This document shows positions 1-11,216 of a stretch of 64,000 bases of DNA, in pieces. Under the pieces are notes generated by a model. The model did not search any database. It saw nothing but the letters and a program-made list of their open reading frames with translations, and was not told the DNA's origin. The stretch's first letter is position 1; every line of letters starts with the position of its first letter. This DNA comes from Stomoxys calcitrans (lineage: Eukaryota > Arthropoda > Insecta > Diptera > Muscidae): the NCBI RefSeq assembly GCF_963082655.1, contig NC_081553.1, positions 44,402,260-44,466,259 on the forward strand, written 5' to 3'. The translations under genes and the position numbers were made by a program.

Positions 1-1114
1 AAAATCTTCAAAAAACTGTAACATTGTCCCTTAAGTCTTGCATAGGAATTATTAGCTTGTACACAACCGCAATTATCATGCTACTCCTCGTATGTCTTAA
101 CAGATATGGGTTTTTTTATCATCATCACCATAAACCGCCAAACGTTCATTTGGGCTCGCTTCTAATCGTATGTGAAGTATGATGCCACAAAATACGCTCT
201 ATTACCGCCTTACTGTAGCTCAACTTTGGTGGCAGCTACTGAAGTAGCCAAACGTAAGCCAAAACCCACAAAGAAAGAAGTCGAAAGAAAATCCCAAATG
301 AAATTTTCATTCACTTCAGTTTCTGCTTCAGCGTGGCAGCAACATAGCCATGTCATATTATTATCATCAATGGAAAATTGTGTATAGAGTGGTGATATGA
401 TGATGCATTCCCATGGATTAAGATTTAATTTCAACTATGCAGGAGGGATGTAACATTTGTTAATATTTCATGTTTGCCGAAATGCCGCCACAGGTGAATT
501 GCCCCTTCGCTGCAAATGGAGGAATTTCGGTGAAGCAGGCGAAACTGTTTGAAATGATGAATCAGCGGAAAAAAGACGCCAACGGACTTTCTTCCTTTCA
601 TTTAAACCTTAAGTCTGGGAATACCATTGTAGAATCAGAGTCAATAAAAGTGTGATGGCTTTCGGATGGAGCTTGACGCCAATAAATGTTATAAGAATCT
701 TATAAATAACACTGTTAACGTCAGTTTATCAATTTAGCACTTATGTGAAAGTTCCTTTTTACTTGATTCGTAAGAAGTTTCATTAGAGAGCTTATGTGGA
801 AGCAATGGACTTTCTTGTTAGAAGTTTTATGACATTGGAGGATTTGAAATTCATGTTGCCATAGTGTACCATGATAAATACTGAATTGAAGACGTAAGTT
901 GTTGCCGATTTTACAAAAAGAAGAGATTTTCTGAGAGCGAAACGTGCGTATAAACATATTGGTACAACATGGGTCTTAAGCGAACGGTATTTAAGAGAAG
1001 AGTGCGAATCTGATGTAATATTAAGTATCAAGTGTGCCCATTCTTAAATTCACCCTGCACTCTCATAAACTTTCTTATAAGCCTCATATTGAACCGAGTA
1101 TTCTATATGCCTGT
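1..1114. other. No gene recognised; AT-rich DNA
   Basis: Open frames here are at most about 80 codons, overlap on both strands and show no domain or composition I recognise. The frame at 470-655 (starting MFAEMPPQ) is the longest on the plus strand and could be chance. No A/B/C repeat hallmark is visible. Confidence 0.5.
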
Positions 1115-1160
1115 TTGGGTGAGTTTTGGTGTTGGTTACTCGATAAAACGGCTCACCCAA
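1115..1160. repeat. Short inverted repeat (hairpin)
   Basis: TTGGGTGAG at 1115-1123 is the exact reverse complement of CTCACCCAA at 1152-1160, and TTTT/AAAA extends the pairing inward. An A-rich tract lies at about 1200-1230. It could be the end of an unidentified element; nothing else supports a role. Confidence 0.35.
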
Positions 1161-1239
1161 GGGGACCCTTTTTCATCAGTTGAGGTGGTATTAAAACCAT
1201 AAAATAAAAAAAAAAAAAATAAAAAAAATTAAATCTGAA

Positions 1240-1865
1240 AACTTCAAACCCTTTTGGGGTTTGTAACGTGGTTTTGTCGAAGGCTGAGGTAGGTTTCGTC
1301 GTCTCCAGGTTCATCTTAAGAACCCACAATCTTTAAGTAATAACACAAGTTAATTACAATCGAGAGTTGACAAAAAGGTTACTGTATTGGTTTAACGAGA
1401 ATGTGACGAAGGTTGAGTAGGTTATCGCCTTCGGCCCTCGCTTCGAGCGTTCGGATGCAGAAGCGTTTATTGGATGATGGTTGAGTGCGGTTGCCGACGT
1501 CTATTTCTAGTTGATCGGGAACTTTCCGGCGGGAGTTGGTGGAAGGCGTCAGGTGTCAGTGCGGGCAATAACCTGTGTTTCGGATAGACAGCGGGCTTCT
1601 TGTTGTCGAAGTCTCCTTGCACCCAGAAAACAGAGTTGTTGCTTTAACCATTTTTTTTTTTTGCCAACCGTAACTTTGCTGTTATGACAACCAACGTTGG
1701 TGTTGAAGTTATTGTCTAGTTTATGTTATTCTACCAAAAATAGAAAATGCTTTAAGCGTGCGTCGTCGTTCGGATGCGCTGCACTTATTCGTTCTTTTCT
1801 GCTTGCTGCTGCTTTTCTTCGGGTTTTTTTTCTCTCGACTTATTAAGCATTAAAATTAATTCTAT
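1240..1865 (-). pseudogene. Relic of unidentified repeat-borne coding sequence, copy 1
   Basis: Read on the minus strand, about 1500-1630 encodes a stretch (FDNKKPAVYPKH, then LPALTPDAFHQ) that matches a minus-strand stretch at 2640-2790 (FDYKAPVVYSKY, then LPASTPDAFHQ) at most positions. Two copies sharing protein-level similarity indicate a dispersed coding element, perhaps a retrotransposon, now broken by stops and frameshifts. I do not recognise the family and see no aspartyl protease, reverse transcriptase or integrase motif. The outer limits are estimates from where similarity to known repeats stops. Confidence 0.4.
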
Positions 1866-1867
1866 TA

Positions 1868-1945
1868 GTTTTGTTGGTGATCGAGAGGAGATTTGAACTC
1901 ATGGTGTCATGTTTGGTAGTCTTTCACGCATCCTCTATCGCCTAT
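1868..1945 (-). other. tRNA-like sequence (possible SINE head)
   Basis: On the minus strand the segment contains GTTCAAATC, a perfect match to the pol III B box (GWTCRANNC). About 40 bases upstream is an imperfect A-box-like stretch (TAGGCGATAGAGG). Spacing fits a tRNA, but a full cloverleaf does not fold by eye, so this is at best a tRNA-derived SINE head or a retroelement primer-site region. Confidence 0.25.
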
Positions 1946-2025
1946 CGACATAATTTTTTTAATGATGATACAGGGCAATAAGCATTACTTAACAGTAATG
2001 AGTTTCCCAATCAAATCACAATTGA

Positions 2026-2640
2026 ACAAGTAAAAAGGCGGGGCCCAACTTTGGATACGTTATAATCCGGTGAAAAATGCGTAATTTATGTCCCCATAGC
2101 AACCATATCGCGAAATGGTCCGATTTAGACCAAATTCGGCACGGACATTGAGTGGTCTAATACGAACAAATAATTGATCAATTTTGTGGAACAGAATATT
2201 GGTCTTTTTGGTAGATATATTTAAATATAAACCGATCTGAACCATATAAGACACGGATGTCGAAAAGCTTAACATAAGTCAATGTGCCAAATTTCAGCGA
2301 AATCGGCCTTTTATGGCCCAAGACCTTAAATCGACAGATCGGTATATATGTCAGCTATATCCAAACCTGAACCGATCTGGGTCAAATTGAAGAAGGAGTT
2401 CGAAGGCCCTTACACAATTCACTGACCCAAATTTCGGCGACATCGGACAATAAATGAGCCAAATTAAAGAATGATGTCGAAGGGACTAACACAACTCACT
2501 GTCCGCAATTTCGGCGACATTGGAATAATAAATGCGACTTTTATGAGCCCAAAATCTTAAATCGAGAGATCGGTCTGTATGGCAACTATATCCAAATCTG
2601 GACCGATCTGGGCCAACTTGTAGAATGATATCGAAGGGAC
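2026..2640 (-). mobile_element. Family A Helentron-like element, truncated
   Basis: Starts with ACAAGTAAAAAGGCG (the complement of the A-family 3' terminus) and a decayed hairpin (GGGGCCCAACTTTGG). Internal repeat units follow. The copy is cut off at about 2640, where the second unknown coding relic begins, so its TATACCC end is missing. It is the most diverged A copy at the hairpin. Confidence 0.75.
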
Positions 2641-2870
2641 TGCCGACGGCAGTTCATTTAAAGTTGATCAGAACCTTCGACGGGCGTTGGTGGAAGGCGT
2701 CAGGTGTCGATGCGGGTAAAGAATGGTATTTGGAATAGACAACGGGCGCCTTGTAGTCGAACTCTTCTTGTGTAGCTGAGCTGACTGACCTCCGGATCGT
2801 CGACTTCGCTTCTGGGCTGGCGGATGCTGTGAGGGTATCTTCTGGTTCCGTGGTAGGGAAAGTCAAATGC
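2641..2870 (-). pseudogene. Relic of unidentified repeat-borne coding sequence, copy 2
   Basis: The minus strand carries an open frame of about 70 codons at 2654-2866 containing EEFDYKAPVVYSKY and TPDAFHQRPSKV. It is homologous to the stretch at about 1500-1630 in DNA (GTTGGTGGAAGGCGTCAGGT shared) and in protein. It has no known motif. Being in two copies beside other repeats, it is more likely an element relic than a host gene. Confidence 0.45.
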
Positions 2871-2984
2871 GTTCTCTACCTATAACGATACAACTTTATA
2901 TTTTGGATTGCAAGTTTCACTACTACAAGGTCTACGGGAAGATAAAATCTCTAGCAGGGGGAGGGTGCTTGGAACAGCAAGCTA
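2871..2984. other. Spacer before minisatellite, nothing recognised
   Basis: A short unique-looking stretch between the coding relic and the 17-bp array. The frame reading into it continues through the minisatellite and is not evidence of a gene. Confidence 0.4.
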
Positions 2985-3340
2985 TCTACGGCCGGCTAGG
3001 ATGCGAAAGGATTGCGGATGCGAACGGGTCACGGATGCGAGCAAAGCGCTCATGTAAGCTAAGTGCGGATGCAAAAGAATAGCGGAAGCAAACTAGTTGC
3101 GGATGCAATTTAAGTGAGGATGCAAATGAATCGCGGATGCAAGCTAAGTGTAGATGCGAACGAGTCGCGGATGCGATCAAATTGCTCATGCAAACAAAGT
3201 GCTGATGCGAACGAGTCGCTGATGGGAGCAAAGCGCTCATGCAGGATGAATGCTAATGCGAAGAGTCGCGGATGCGAGCTAAGCGCAGATGCGAGCTAGG
3301 CGCGGATGCAGGCAAAGAGCGAATGCGAATGAATCGCTGG

Positions 3341-3515
3341 GCAAAAAACTGGAACTATGTTTAGACAAGTTGCGGACACTGCCTCTTATCTACTTTGGCC
3401 AATCTTACTCTAGCTTCAGAGAGTTCAACCTGATGGAACAAGGACCCAAACATAAGAGCACTAACGAAAACAGATCCATTGAGAATTATGTCCAACCTTA
3501 CGAACGAAACCGGAT
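3341..3515 (+). repeat. Satellite spacer unit, copy 1
   Basis: Non-17-mer spacer starting CTGGGCAAAAAACTGGAACT and ending near CAACCTTACGAACGAAACC. It is homologous to 3702-3870 and 7188-7380 and contains no gene-like frame. Confidence 0.8.
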
Positions 3516-3701
3516 GCGAACGAATCGCCCAAGCAAACTAAGTGAGGATGCAAGCTAAGTGCGGATGCCAGCTATATGCAGATGCGAATGAATCGCGGAT
3601 GCGAAGTAGTCGCGGATACGAGCTAAGCGCAGAAGCAAACTTGGTGCGGATGCAAGCTAGGTGTGGATGCAAGCTAGGTGCGGATGTGAACGAATCGCTG
3701 G

Positions 3702-3870
3702 GTAAACGCATGGAACTATGTTTAGACAAGTTGTTTCGCTTGCGGACACTGCCTCTCTTTCTCTTGCACCAGAGAGTTCACCCTGATGGCCTCAAGGACC
3801 CAACCTTAAGAGCACTAACGAAAACATATTCATTGAGAATTCTTTCCAACCTTGAGAACGAAACCGGATG
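3702..3870 (+). repeat. Satellite spacer unit, copy 2
   Basis: Second spacer, sharing GGAACTATGTTTAGACAAGT and CACTAACGAAAACA with copy 1. It has small internal deletions and an inserted TTTCGC relative to copy 1; TTTCG is also present in copy 3. Confidence 0.8.
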
Positions 3871-4060
3871 CGAACGAATCGCCCAAGCAAACTAGGTAAG
3901 GATGCAAGCTAAGTGCGGATGCGAACGAGTCACGGAAGCGAGCTAACCTCGGATGCAAGCAAGGCGCGGATGCAAGCTAAGTGCGAAGGCGAACGAATCG
4001 CGCAAGCAAACTAGGTCCGAATGCGAATGAATAGCGGAAGCAAACCATATGCAGATGCAA

Positions 4061-4165
4061 ATACACTCATGGAAATTTGTTAATAAAAGCAGGAAAAATG
4101 TTTGGTGAAACAGCAGAAAGTCTGCTGAAAATGGGATAGCGGTAATTTGTTGCTAAAACAGCAAA
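4061..4165. repeat. Unclassified AT-rich repeat next to satellite
   Basis: Contains repeated GCAG/CTGC words (AACAGCAGAAAGTCTGCTG and GCTAAAACAGCAAACATTTT). Similar words (GTTTGCTGATATCAGCAGAC) occur on the far side of the nested elements at about 7115-7145, so a further unknown element may have entered the satellite before the A element did. Confidence 0.4.
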
Positions 4166-5610
4166 CATTTTACGCGGACTATATCTTGATATAGCCGACA
4201 TTTAAACCGATACTCCGATTTAGGGTCACAGGCCCATAAAAGCCACATTTAATATTCGATTTTTCTGACATTTTGGGACAGTGAATTGTGTTAGGTCCTT
4301 CGACATCATTCTTCAATGTTACCCAGATCGGTCCAGATTTGAATATAGCTGCCATATAGACCGATCCTCCTATTTAGGGTCTCAGGCCAATAAAAGCCAC
4401 AATTATTATCCAATTTTTCCAAAATTTAGGACAGTGAGTTGTTATAGGCCCTTCGACATCCTTCTACAATTTGGCCCAGATCGGTCCAGACTTGGATATA
4501 GCTACCATATATAGCGATCTCTCGATTTAAGGTCTTGCGCCCATAAAAAGCGCATTTCTTGTCCAATATCGCCAAAATTTCGGACAGTGAGTTGTGTTGG
4601 GCCACCCGACATCTTTCTACAAATTGGCCCAGACCGGTCCAGATTTGGATATAGCTACCATATATACCGATCTCTCGATTCAAGGTGTAGGGCCAATTAA
4701 AGGCTCATTTGTTGTCCGATGTCGCCGAAGTTTGGGACAGTGGGTTGTGTTAGGCCCTTCGAAATTCTTCTTCAATTTGGCACAGGTCGGTTCAGATTTG
4801 GATAAAACTGCCATATAGACCGATCTCTCGATTTAAGGCTCTGGGCCCATAAAAGGCACATTCACTGTCCGATGACGACGAAATTTGGGACAGTGAGTTA
4901 AGTTAGGCCCCTCGACATCCTTGTGCAATATGGCAGAGATTGGTCCAGATTTGGATATAGCTGCCGTATAGTCTCTCGATTTTGGGTTTTGGAGCCATAA
5001 GAGGCGCATTTATTGTCCGATGTCGCCGAAATTTGGGAAAGTGAGTTAAGCCCCTCGAAATCCTTCTCCAATTTGGCCTAGATCGAACAAGATTTACATA
5101 TAGCTGCCATGTAGATCGATCTCCCGATTTAAGTTTGTTGACCCATAAAAGACGCATTTATTATCCGATTTCGCCGAAGTTTGGGACAGTGAGTTGTGTT
5201 AGGCTCTTCGAAATTTTTTTTTCCAACTTGGCCCAAATTGCTGCAGCTTTGGATATAGCTGCCATATAGACCGATCTCTCGATTTAAAGTCTTGGCCCCA
5301 TAAAAGACTAATTTATAATCCGATTTCAGTGAAATTTGACACAGTGACTTATGTTAGGCTTTTCGACATCTGTATCATATATGGTTCAGATCGGTTTATT
5401 TTTAGATAAGGCTACTAAAAAGACCAATATTTAGTTATACTATTGACCAATGACTTGTACTTATTAATATTTGGCGCAATTCGGAACATATTAGCAGCTA
5501 CGGGGCATAAGGTATGCATTTTTCACCGGATTTTGACGAAAGGTGGTTTACATATATACCCGAGGTGATGGGTATCCAAAAGTTCGGCCCGGCCGAACTT
5601 AACGCCTTTT
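4166..5610 (+). mobile_element. Family A Helentron-like element (host of nested B)
   Basis: Contains many diverged units of the A repeat (CATATAGACCGAT, CATTTATTGTCCGATGTCGCC, GGGACAGTGAGTT). The 5' TATACCC end is missing; similarity starts inside a unit. The 3' end has the subterminal repeat (GGTGATGGGTAT at about 5565), hairpin arms AGTTCGGCC/GGCCGAACT and AACGCC followed by four Ts. The remaining TACTTGTTT is at 7096 after the B element. Rejoining the halves gives the usual five-T A terminus with no base gained or lost. Confidence 0.85.
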
Positions 5611-7095
5611 TATACCCTCCACCATAAGATGGGGGTATACTAATTTCGTCATTCTGTTTGTAACTACTCGAAATATTCGTCTGAGACCCCATAAAGTGTA
5701 TATATTCTTGATCGTCGTGACATTTTATGTCGATCTAGCCATGTCCGTCCGTCTGTCCGTCCGTCCGTCCGTCTGTCTGTCGAAAGCACGCTAACTTCCG
5801 AAGGAGTAAAGCTAGCCGCTTGAAATTTTGCACAAATACTTCTTATTAGTGTAGGTCGGTTGGTATTGTAAATGGGCCATATCGGTCCATGTTTTGATAT
5901 AGCTGCCATATAAACCGATCTTGGGTCTTGACTTCTTGAGCCTCTAGAGTGCGCAATTCTTATCCGATTGGAATGAAATTTTGCATGACGTGTTTTGCTA
6001 TGATATCCAACAACTGTGTCAAGTATGGTTCAAATCGGTCTATAACCTGATATAGCTGCCATATAAACCGATCTTGGGTCTTGACTTCTTGAGCCTCTAC
6101 AGTGCGCAATTCTTATCCGATCAGAATGAAATTTTGCACGACGTGTTTTATTATGATATCCAACAACTGTGCCAAATATGGTTCAAATCGGTCTATAACC
6201 TGATATAGCTGCCATATAAACCGATCTTGGGTCTTGACTTCTTGAGCCTCTAGAGTGCGCAATTCTTATCCGATTGAAATGAAATTTTGCACGACGTGTT
6301 TTCTTATTATATCCAACAACAGTGCCAAGTATGGTTTAAATCGGTTCATAACCTGATATAGCTGCCATATAAACCGATCTTGGGTCTTGACTTCTTGACC
6401 CTCTAGAGGGCGCAATTCATTTCCGATTGGAATGGAATTTCGTACGACGTGTATTGTTATGATACCCAACAACTGTGCCAAGTATGGTTCAAATCGGTTC
6501 ATAACCTGATATAGCTGTCATATAAACAGATCAGGGGATTTGATTTCTTGAGCTTCTAGAGGGCGCAATTCCTATTCGATTTGGCTAAAATTTTGCATGA
6601 CGTATTTTATTTTTACTTTCAACAACTGTGTCAAATAAGGTTCAAATCGGTTCATAACCTGATATAGCTGCCATATAAACCGATCTGGGATCTTGACTTC
6701 TTGACCCCTAGAGGTCGCAATTATTATCCGATATGCCTGAAATTTTGTACGATGGATCCTCTCATGACCATCAACAAACGTGTTTATTATGGTCTGAATC
6801 GGTCTATAGCCCGATACAGATCCCATATAAATCGTTCTCTCTATTTTACTTCGTGAGCCCCAATGGGCGCAATTCTTATACGAATTGGCTGAAATTTTAC
6901 ACAGGTCTCCAACATATAATTTAATTGTATTCCGAACCGGACCATATCTTGATATCGTTTTAATAGCAGAGCAACTCTTTTTTTATATCCTTTTTTGCCT
7001 AAGAAGAGATGCCGGGAAAAGAACTCGACAAATGCGATCCATGGTGGAAGGTATATAAGATTCGGCCCGGCCGAACTTAGCACGCTTTTACTTGT
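5611..7095 (+). mobile_element. Family B Helentron-like element, complete
   Basis: 1485 bp with exact ends: TATACCCTCCACCAT at 5611 and TTTTACTTGT ending at 7095. A GTCCGTCCGTCTGT microsatellite lies near 5750. The 153-bp units are regular: equivalent TATCCGATTG sites lie at 5961, 6114, 6267 and 6420. The 3' end carries ATGGTGGAAGGTATA (7041-7055), one base off the reverse complement of the 5' end, then hairpin arms TTCGGCC/GGCCGAA (7061-7075). It sits between two Ts of the A element's T5 tract without a TSD. Confidence 0.9.
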
Positions 7096-7104
7096 TACTT
7101 GTTT
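7096..7104 (+). mobile_element. Displaced 3' terminus of the family A host
   Basis: TACTTGTTT is the missing end of the A element whose body stops at 5610. It is separated from it by the B insertion. Confidence 0.8.
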
Positions 7105-7161
7105 AATTTAATATAAGCAGACAGTGTTTGCTGATATCAGCAGACTAATTGTTTTGATGTA
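7105..7161. other. Short unclassified stretch with GCAGAC/GTCTGC words
   Basis: Resembles 4061-4165 in word content (TTTGCTGATATCAGCAGAC), so it may be the other flank of an older insertion in the satellite. No gene is visible. Confidence 0.35.
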
Positions 7162-7380
7162 GGTGCGGATGCAACCTAAATGCAATCGAATCACTGGGCA
7201 AGCACCTGACACTATGTTAAGACAAGTTGTTTCGATTGCGATTACTGTCACTTATATACTTTGGCCAATCTTTTTCCAGCAGCAGAGAGTTCAACCTGAT
7301 GGGCGCAAGGACCCAACCTTAAGACCACTAACGAAAACAGATTGATTGCGAATTATTTCCAGCCTTGAAAACAATACAAG
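7162..7380 (+). repeat. Satellite remnant with spacer unit, copy 3
   Basis: Two 17-mer-like words (GGTGCGGATGCAACC) followed by a third copy of the satellite spacer (CACTGGGCAAGCACCTGACACT through AACGAAAACAGATTGATTGC). This places the right edge of the satellite here, with about 3.1 kb of elements inserted between copies 2 and 3. Confidence 0.75.
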
Positions 7381-9206
7381 CAATAAAATAAACACCCAAT
7401 ATCATACCAATTCTCAGTGAAGTCCACCACATCTATCCATCACAACTCACAAATGTGTGTGTGTGTATGTACGGCAGAACAACTAGCACATAGAGCGGAA
7501 GTAATCACAAGCATATAAGAGGCATGCTCGTTCGATAGTACGAGTATATACGAAGCATATCTGTTAGGCAAAATAAATCGTATATAAGCAACGAATATTA
7601 CGGGCCATGTTCGTTTGACAGAAGGAGTCGTGAGTAAACGAGGAAATATACGAAATGTTCGTGTTCTGCGGAACAAATCTTATGTAGAAGAAGAATGATT
7701 AACCTCTACACATAGACAAATACCAATTGTCGATGAAGGGCGTACATACATATATATGCAGTGTTTGTTAGATAGAACGCCTTCTAACTGGACGAGGGGT
7801 GAGCAAGCGAGAGATGGCAAATAACTATGTGCTGGCAAATGGAATTTGTTACAGCTTTTGCTCTGGTCTAATACAATCATTCTAACTCGAAAACTACCAC
7901 CCCATTGCCGGACTGTTGTACTAGTGTTCTCGAAATTTTCTATAAGCATAGTGAATTTTTTGCTATTAAAGCCCAGCTGTTTTAATCCACCGCCCTGTTA
8001 TGGTGAATTGTTTTGCCTCCAGCCAACATTGTTCTCCGCCTTTTAACATTCTTACATCAAAATGAAAGTTACTAATAGTAGCAACATAACATTCATTTCA
8101 CATAGAAAATAGATAATAATTCATAACATTTAATTAATTTTTCTTTGAAATTTTAATGGACCCCTCAATAATGTTGGCAAACGCCTACTAAGCTGCAAAT
8201 GACTTGAGTTAATAAAATGCCAGTATTGTTGGCTGAGTGAATTGATTTGAATGGGAGCACTTTTTCAGCGTTGTATATATGGTAACGGATAGTGGTCGTC
8301 GTCGGCGGTGGTGGCGAAATATTAAGATCACCATTTGGGGTTGTTACACTTTAGCTTGCCTATTCAGATGTTGCGTTACATGCCTTAAGGTTATGATTTC
8401 ATTGCTTTTTAAACGATCAGATGTGAGACAAAAAAATATACAGAAATTATTGAAATCAAATATTTTTGGTTTATCACAATTGCTGTAGAGTTGCGGATTT
8501 CTGGTTGTTCTGCTGCCTAACAAGCCATGTTGCTGTGATATTCATATTTGGTAAGCCCGACTTGGCCTGACATGGCCTACTGCCAAATGGCTTTAAGCAG
8601 TACATGTTGTTAACGAGTCGCTAAGACATATACACGAATATGGTATCCGGAAAATATTGCTGGTGAATAAGAGCAATAGCGAGAAATATGAAACAAAACT
8701 CAAAAAAAAAAAAGAAAAACAATCGATTAAAAACCAGAATGCTCTTAATTTAGTGTTGAAGACACGAGAAGAAAAATAGTTATCTGCGATATGTAATTTG
8801 GTAGGTTAGCCGAATTTTTGAAATTGTTTCCACATTTTGTGACAATATATCGGTGAATAGAACACCGTCAATAAGTATGACGGCATATATAGGCAGAAAA
8901 TTCAGATAATCTGTTAAGGAATGCGAGAATATGCAAAATGCAATGGAAACACATAAAGGTAGTCTACTTTTACATCAATAAATGCCATAGTAAAAAAGCT
9001 AGAGGTCAATGATAAAGGACATCGTTTTAATAGCCTTTTTTTAACCGAAAGTTAGAATACCAAAGTTAGAATAGAATACATTGACCTCGATGGGGCTTTT
9101 AACAACTCTTAGACCCAATGCCAGGTTAACACAGTGCCCTTAGCCCTTTGAGAACGAATAGTGACCCATTTGGTATTTTTGCTCCAAAATCCACACTTAT
9201 TAATGT
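7381..9206. other. No gene recognised; non-repetitive AT-rich DNA
   Basis: Short frames only (up to 89 codons, on opposing strands). A short GT run lies at about 7453-7466 and an A-rich tract at about 8700-8720. I see no splice-site-bounded coding exon and no A/B/C hallmark. Confidence 0.45.
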
Positions 9207-11216
9207 ACTAGCTGGACCGGGCCCGCTCCGCTGCGCCTTCTTTTACTTTATATGGAACAAAATTTTCCTTGGAATAATTATTTTCGACAATTAAAGAGCT
9301 TTTAGTGAAATACCACGCTACGAAAATAGTATATCGCTTGACAAACAGTTTAACAACAAAAGATCATATTGGATTCAGATAAAGCCACATCTGAATCCAA
9401 TATGATCTTCATTGGTCTACGAATTTAAGTTTGGTGTACTCCATTCATAAAATACTTTATTTCAGCCCGATATTCTCATGATGTCTGATTTAGGGGTGTT
9501 TTCGGGAGTGAGGCAGTCCCCCAGACACTTGGCCCTGAAAAAATATCAGCATCGTGCTCTTCTCTCAAATGCCATTTATTTAAACCCCATTTTGCCATTG
9601 GTTTTGAGGGGAGTTTAGATGATGAGGCGTCCCCAAAACACATGGTCCCAAAGTAGGTTATCAAATTAGTTTTCTAATCTCAAATACCTTTCATTTGAGC
9701 CTCATATTGGCATGGTCGAAAAATTTTTACCCTTTGGGGGTGTTTTGGGGAAGGGGTGATGCCCTAAATACATGGTCCTACATTTGGGTATGAAATTCGT
9801 ATTCTACTCCCAAATACCTTTATTTGAGCCCCATAATGCGATGGCCAGTAAAAAATAGCTGTTTGTGGGGAATTTTAGGAAAGGGGTAGACCCCCAAAAA
9901 TTGGTCCCTAAAGTGGGTATCAATTCTTGCTCTGCCCCCCAATACCTTTAATTTAAGCCCCACATTGACATGGTCGGTAAATATACTCAATTTAGGGGTG
10001 TTTTTGAGAGTGGGGTGGTCCCTCAATCACGAAACCCTGAAAATATATCAGGAACGTGCTCTATTCTCATATATTTGAACCCCATATTGCCATTGGCCTC
10101 AAAATTGGATATCAAATTCGTTTTCTAATCTCAAATGCCATTCACTTAAACCCCGTATTGAAAAAGCTACCAAATATGTCCGGTTTGGGGTATGGGTGCT
10201 AAAAACTATGAATATCGAGCTCCACTGTCTTGAAGACCCAAATTGTCTTGGTGAGCAATTACGTTCTACTTGGGGGTTGTTATGGTGGTGGGACGTCCCC
10301 TAGACATTTGGTCCCGAATGTTGATGTCAGATTCATGGTCTACTCCCAAATACCCTTCATTTGAGCTCAAGTTTTCCATAGTCGGCAAACATGACCGGTT
10401 TGGGGGGTGTTTTGGGGGATGGGGCGGTCATTCAGTGATTTGGATTTGAAAATACTTATCTGAATCGTGTTCTACTCTAAGATACCTCTTATTTGAGCTT
10501 CATATTGCAATGGTCAGCAAAAACTTCCTATTTGGGTGGCCCCATAGACACTTTTCCCGAACATTGATATCAGATTTGTGCTCTACTTCCAAAGACCTTT
10601 CATTTGAGCCCCATATTGCTGTGGCGGTAAAATTTGTTCTCGGAAATGGGCGGCCCCTCAAACACTTGGTCCCACATCTGGATAATAGATTCGTGGTGTA
10701 CACTCAAATACCTTTTATTTAAGCCCCATATTGCTATGGTCAGTAAATAAGTCCTGTTTGGGGGATGTACTGGCGAAGGGATAGACCTCCCGAAACATTG
10801 TCCCAAATTTGGACATCAGGTCCGTATTTTATTCGCAAATGCCTTTCATTTGAGTCCCATATTGCCATAGTCGGAAAATATGTCCGATTTAGGGGTGTTT
10901 TGAAGGTTGGGGTGGTCCCCTAAACACTTGATCCTGCAATTGGATATCAAATACGTTTTCTAATCTTAAATACCTTTAATTTGAGTCCTATATTGTAGTG
11001 ATTGGTGTAAATATATATTTGGCAGGTTTTGGGGTGGGGCGTCCACCCTAGGTAACCCATCCGAAATTTGAATATCAAATTTTTGTTTGTAGGTTACTAT
11101 GAGAGAGGATATAAAATTTCGCTTAAATCGCTTCACCCATCTCCCAGATCTGGCATTTCTGTAAATAAGGGTAAGGGGGAGGGTCCGTTCCCCCTTCAGA
11201 TATCAAGAAATAGGCT
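9207..11216 (+). mobile_element. Family C repeat element, copy 1
   Basis: Begins ACTAGCTGGACCGGGCCCGC followed by a conserved leader (GGAACAAAATTTTCCTTGGAA, TCGACAATTAAAGAGC). Then come tandem units of about 130 bp with landmarks CAAATACCTTTCATTTGAGC, CATATTGCCATGGTCGG and GGGGTGTTTTGGGG. The end-proximal part (TCGCTTAAATCGC, CCCCCTTCAGATATCA) is present, but the final ACAAACATACAAACA tail seen in other copies is missing. It is cut at about 11216 by the next repeat. No protein is encoded. Confidence 0.8.
9360..9409. repeat. Perfect 21-bp inverted repeat inside family C copy 1
   Basis: The arm at 9360-9380 (reads GATCATATTGGATTC centrally) is exactly complementary to 9389-9409, with an 8-base loop. 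The other C copies (about 16080-16140 and 44215-44270) carry only the right-hand arm, so the inversion arose in this copy. Confidence 0.9.

Larger units (their letters stand above)
2985..4060. repeat. 17-bp minisatellite with 361-bp higher-order repeat
   Basis: Tandem 17-mers of two alternating subtypes, GCGGATGCGAACGAGTC and GCGGATGCAAGCTAAGT, fill about 2999-3340, 3510-3700 and 3860-4060. They are separated by a spacer of about 165-190 bp that recurs at 3341 and 3702. The same landmark (AATCGCTGGG) sits at 3332 and 3693, giving a 361-bp higher-order period. Open frames through it, rich in Ala, Asn, Asp, Glu and Arg, are repeat by-products. The array stops near 4060 and a spacer copy resumes at 7162, so the elements between interrupted it. 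Confidence 0.85.

Noticed and set aside
1868..1945. Functional tRNA gene
   Set aside because: Only the B box is perfect; acceptor and anticodon arms do not pair convincingly.
3114..3895. Frames of 61-117 codons in the 17-bp minisatellite
   Set aside because: Explained by a stop-poor 17-mer array; interrupted and frame-shifted between copies.
2985..4060. Link between the 17-bp satellite and the 153-bp unit (9 x 17 = 153)
   Set aside because: No sequence similarity between the two; the arithmetic is a coincidence as far as I can see.
2985..4060. CRISPR-like array
   Set aside because: Repeats are contiguous 17-mers without unique spacers, in a eukaryotic repeat context.
9207..11216. Canonical Helitron for family C
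   Set aside because: No TC start, no CTRR end and no hairpin near the end were found, so the class was left open.
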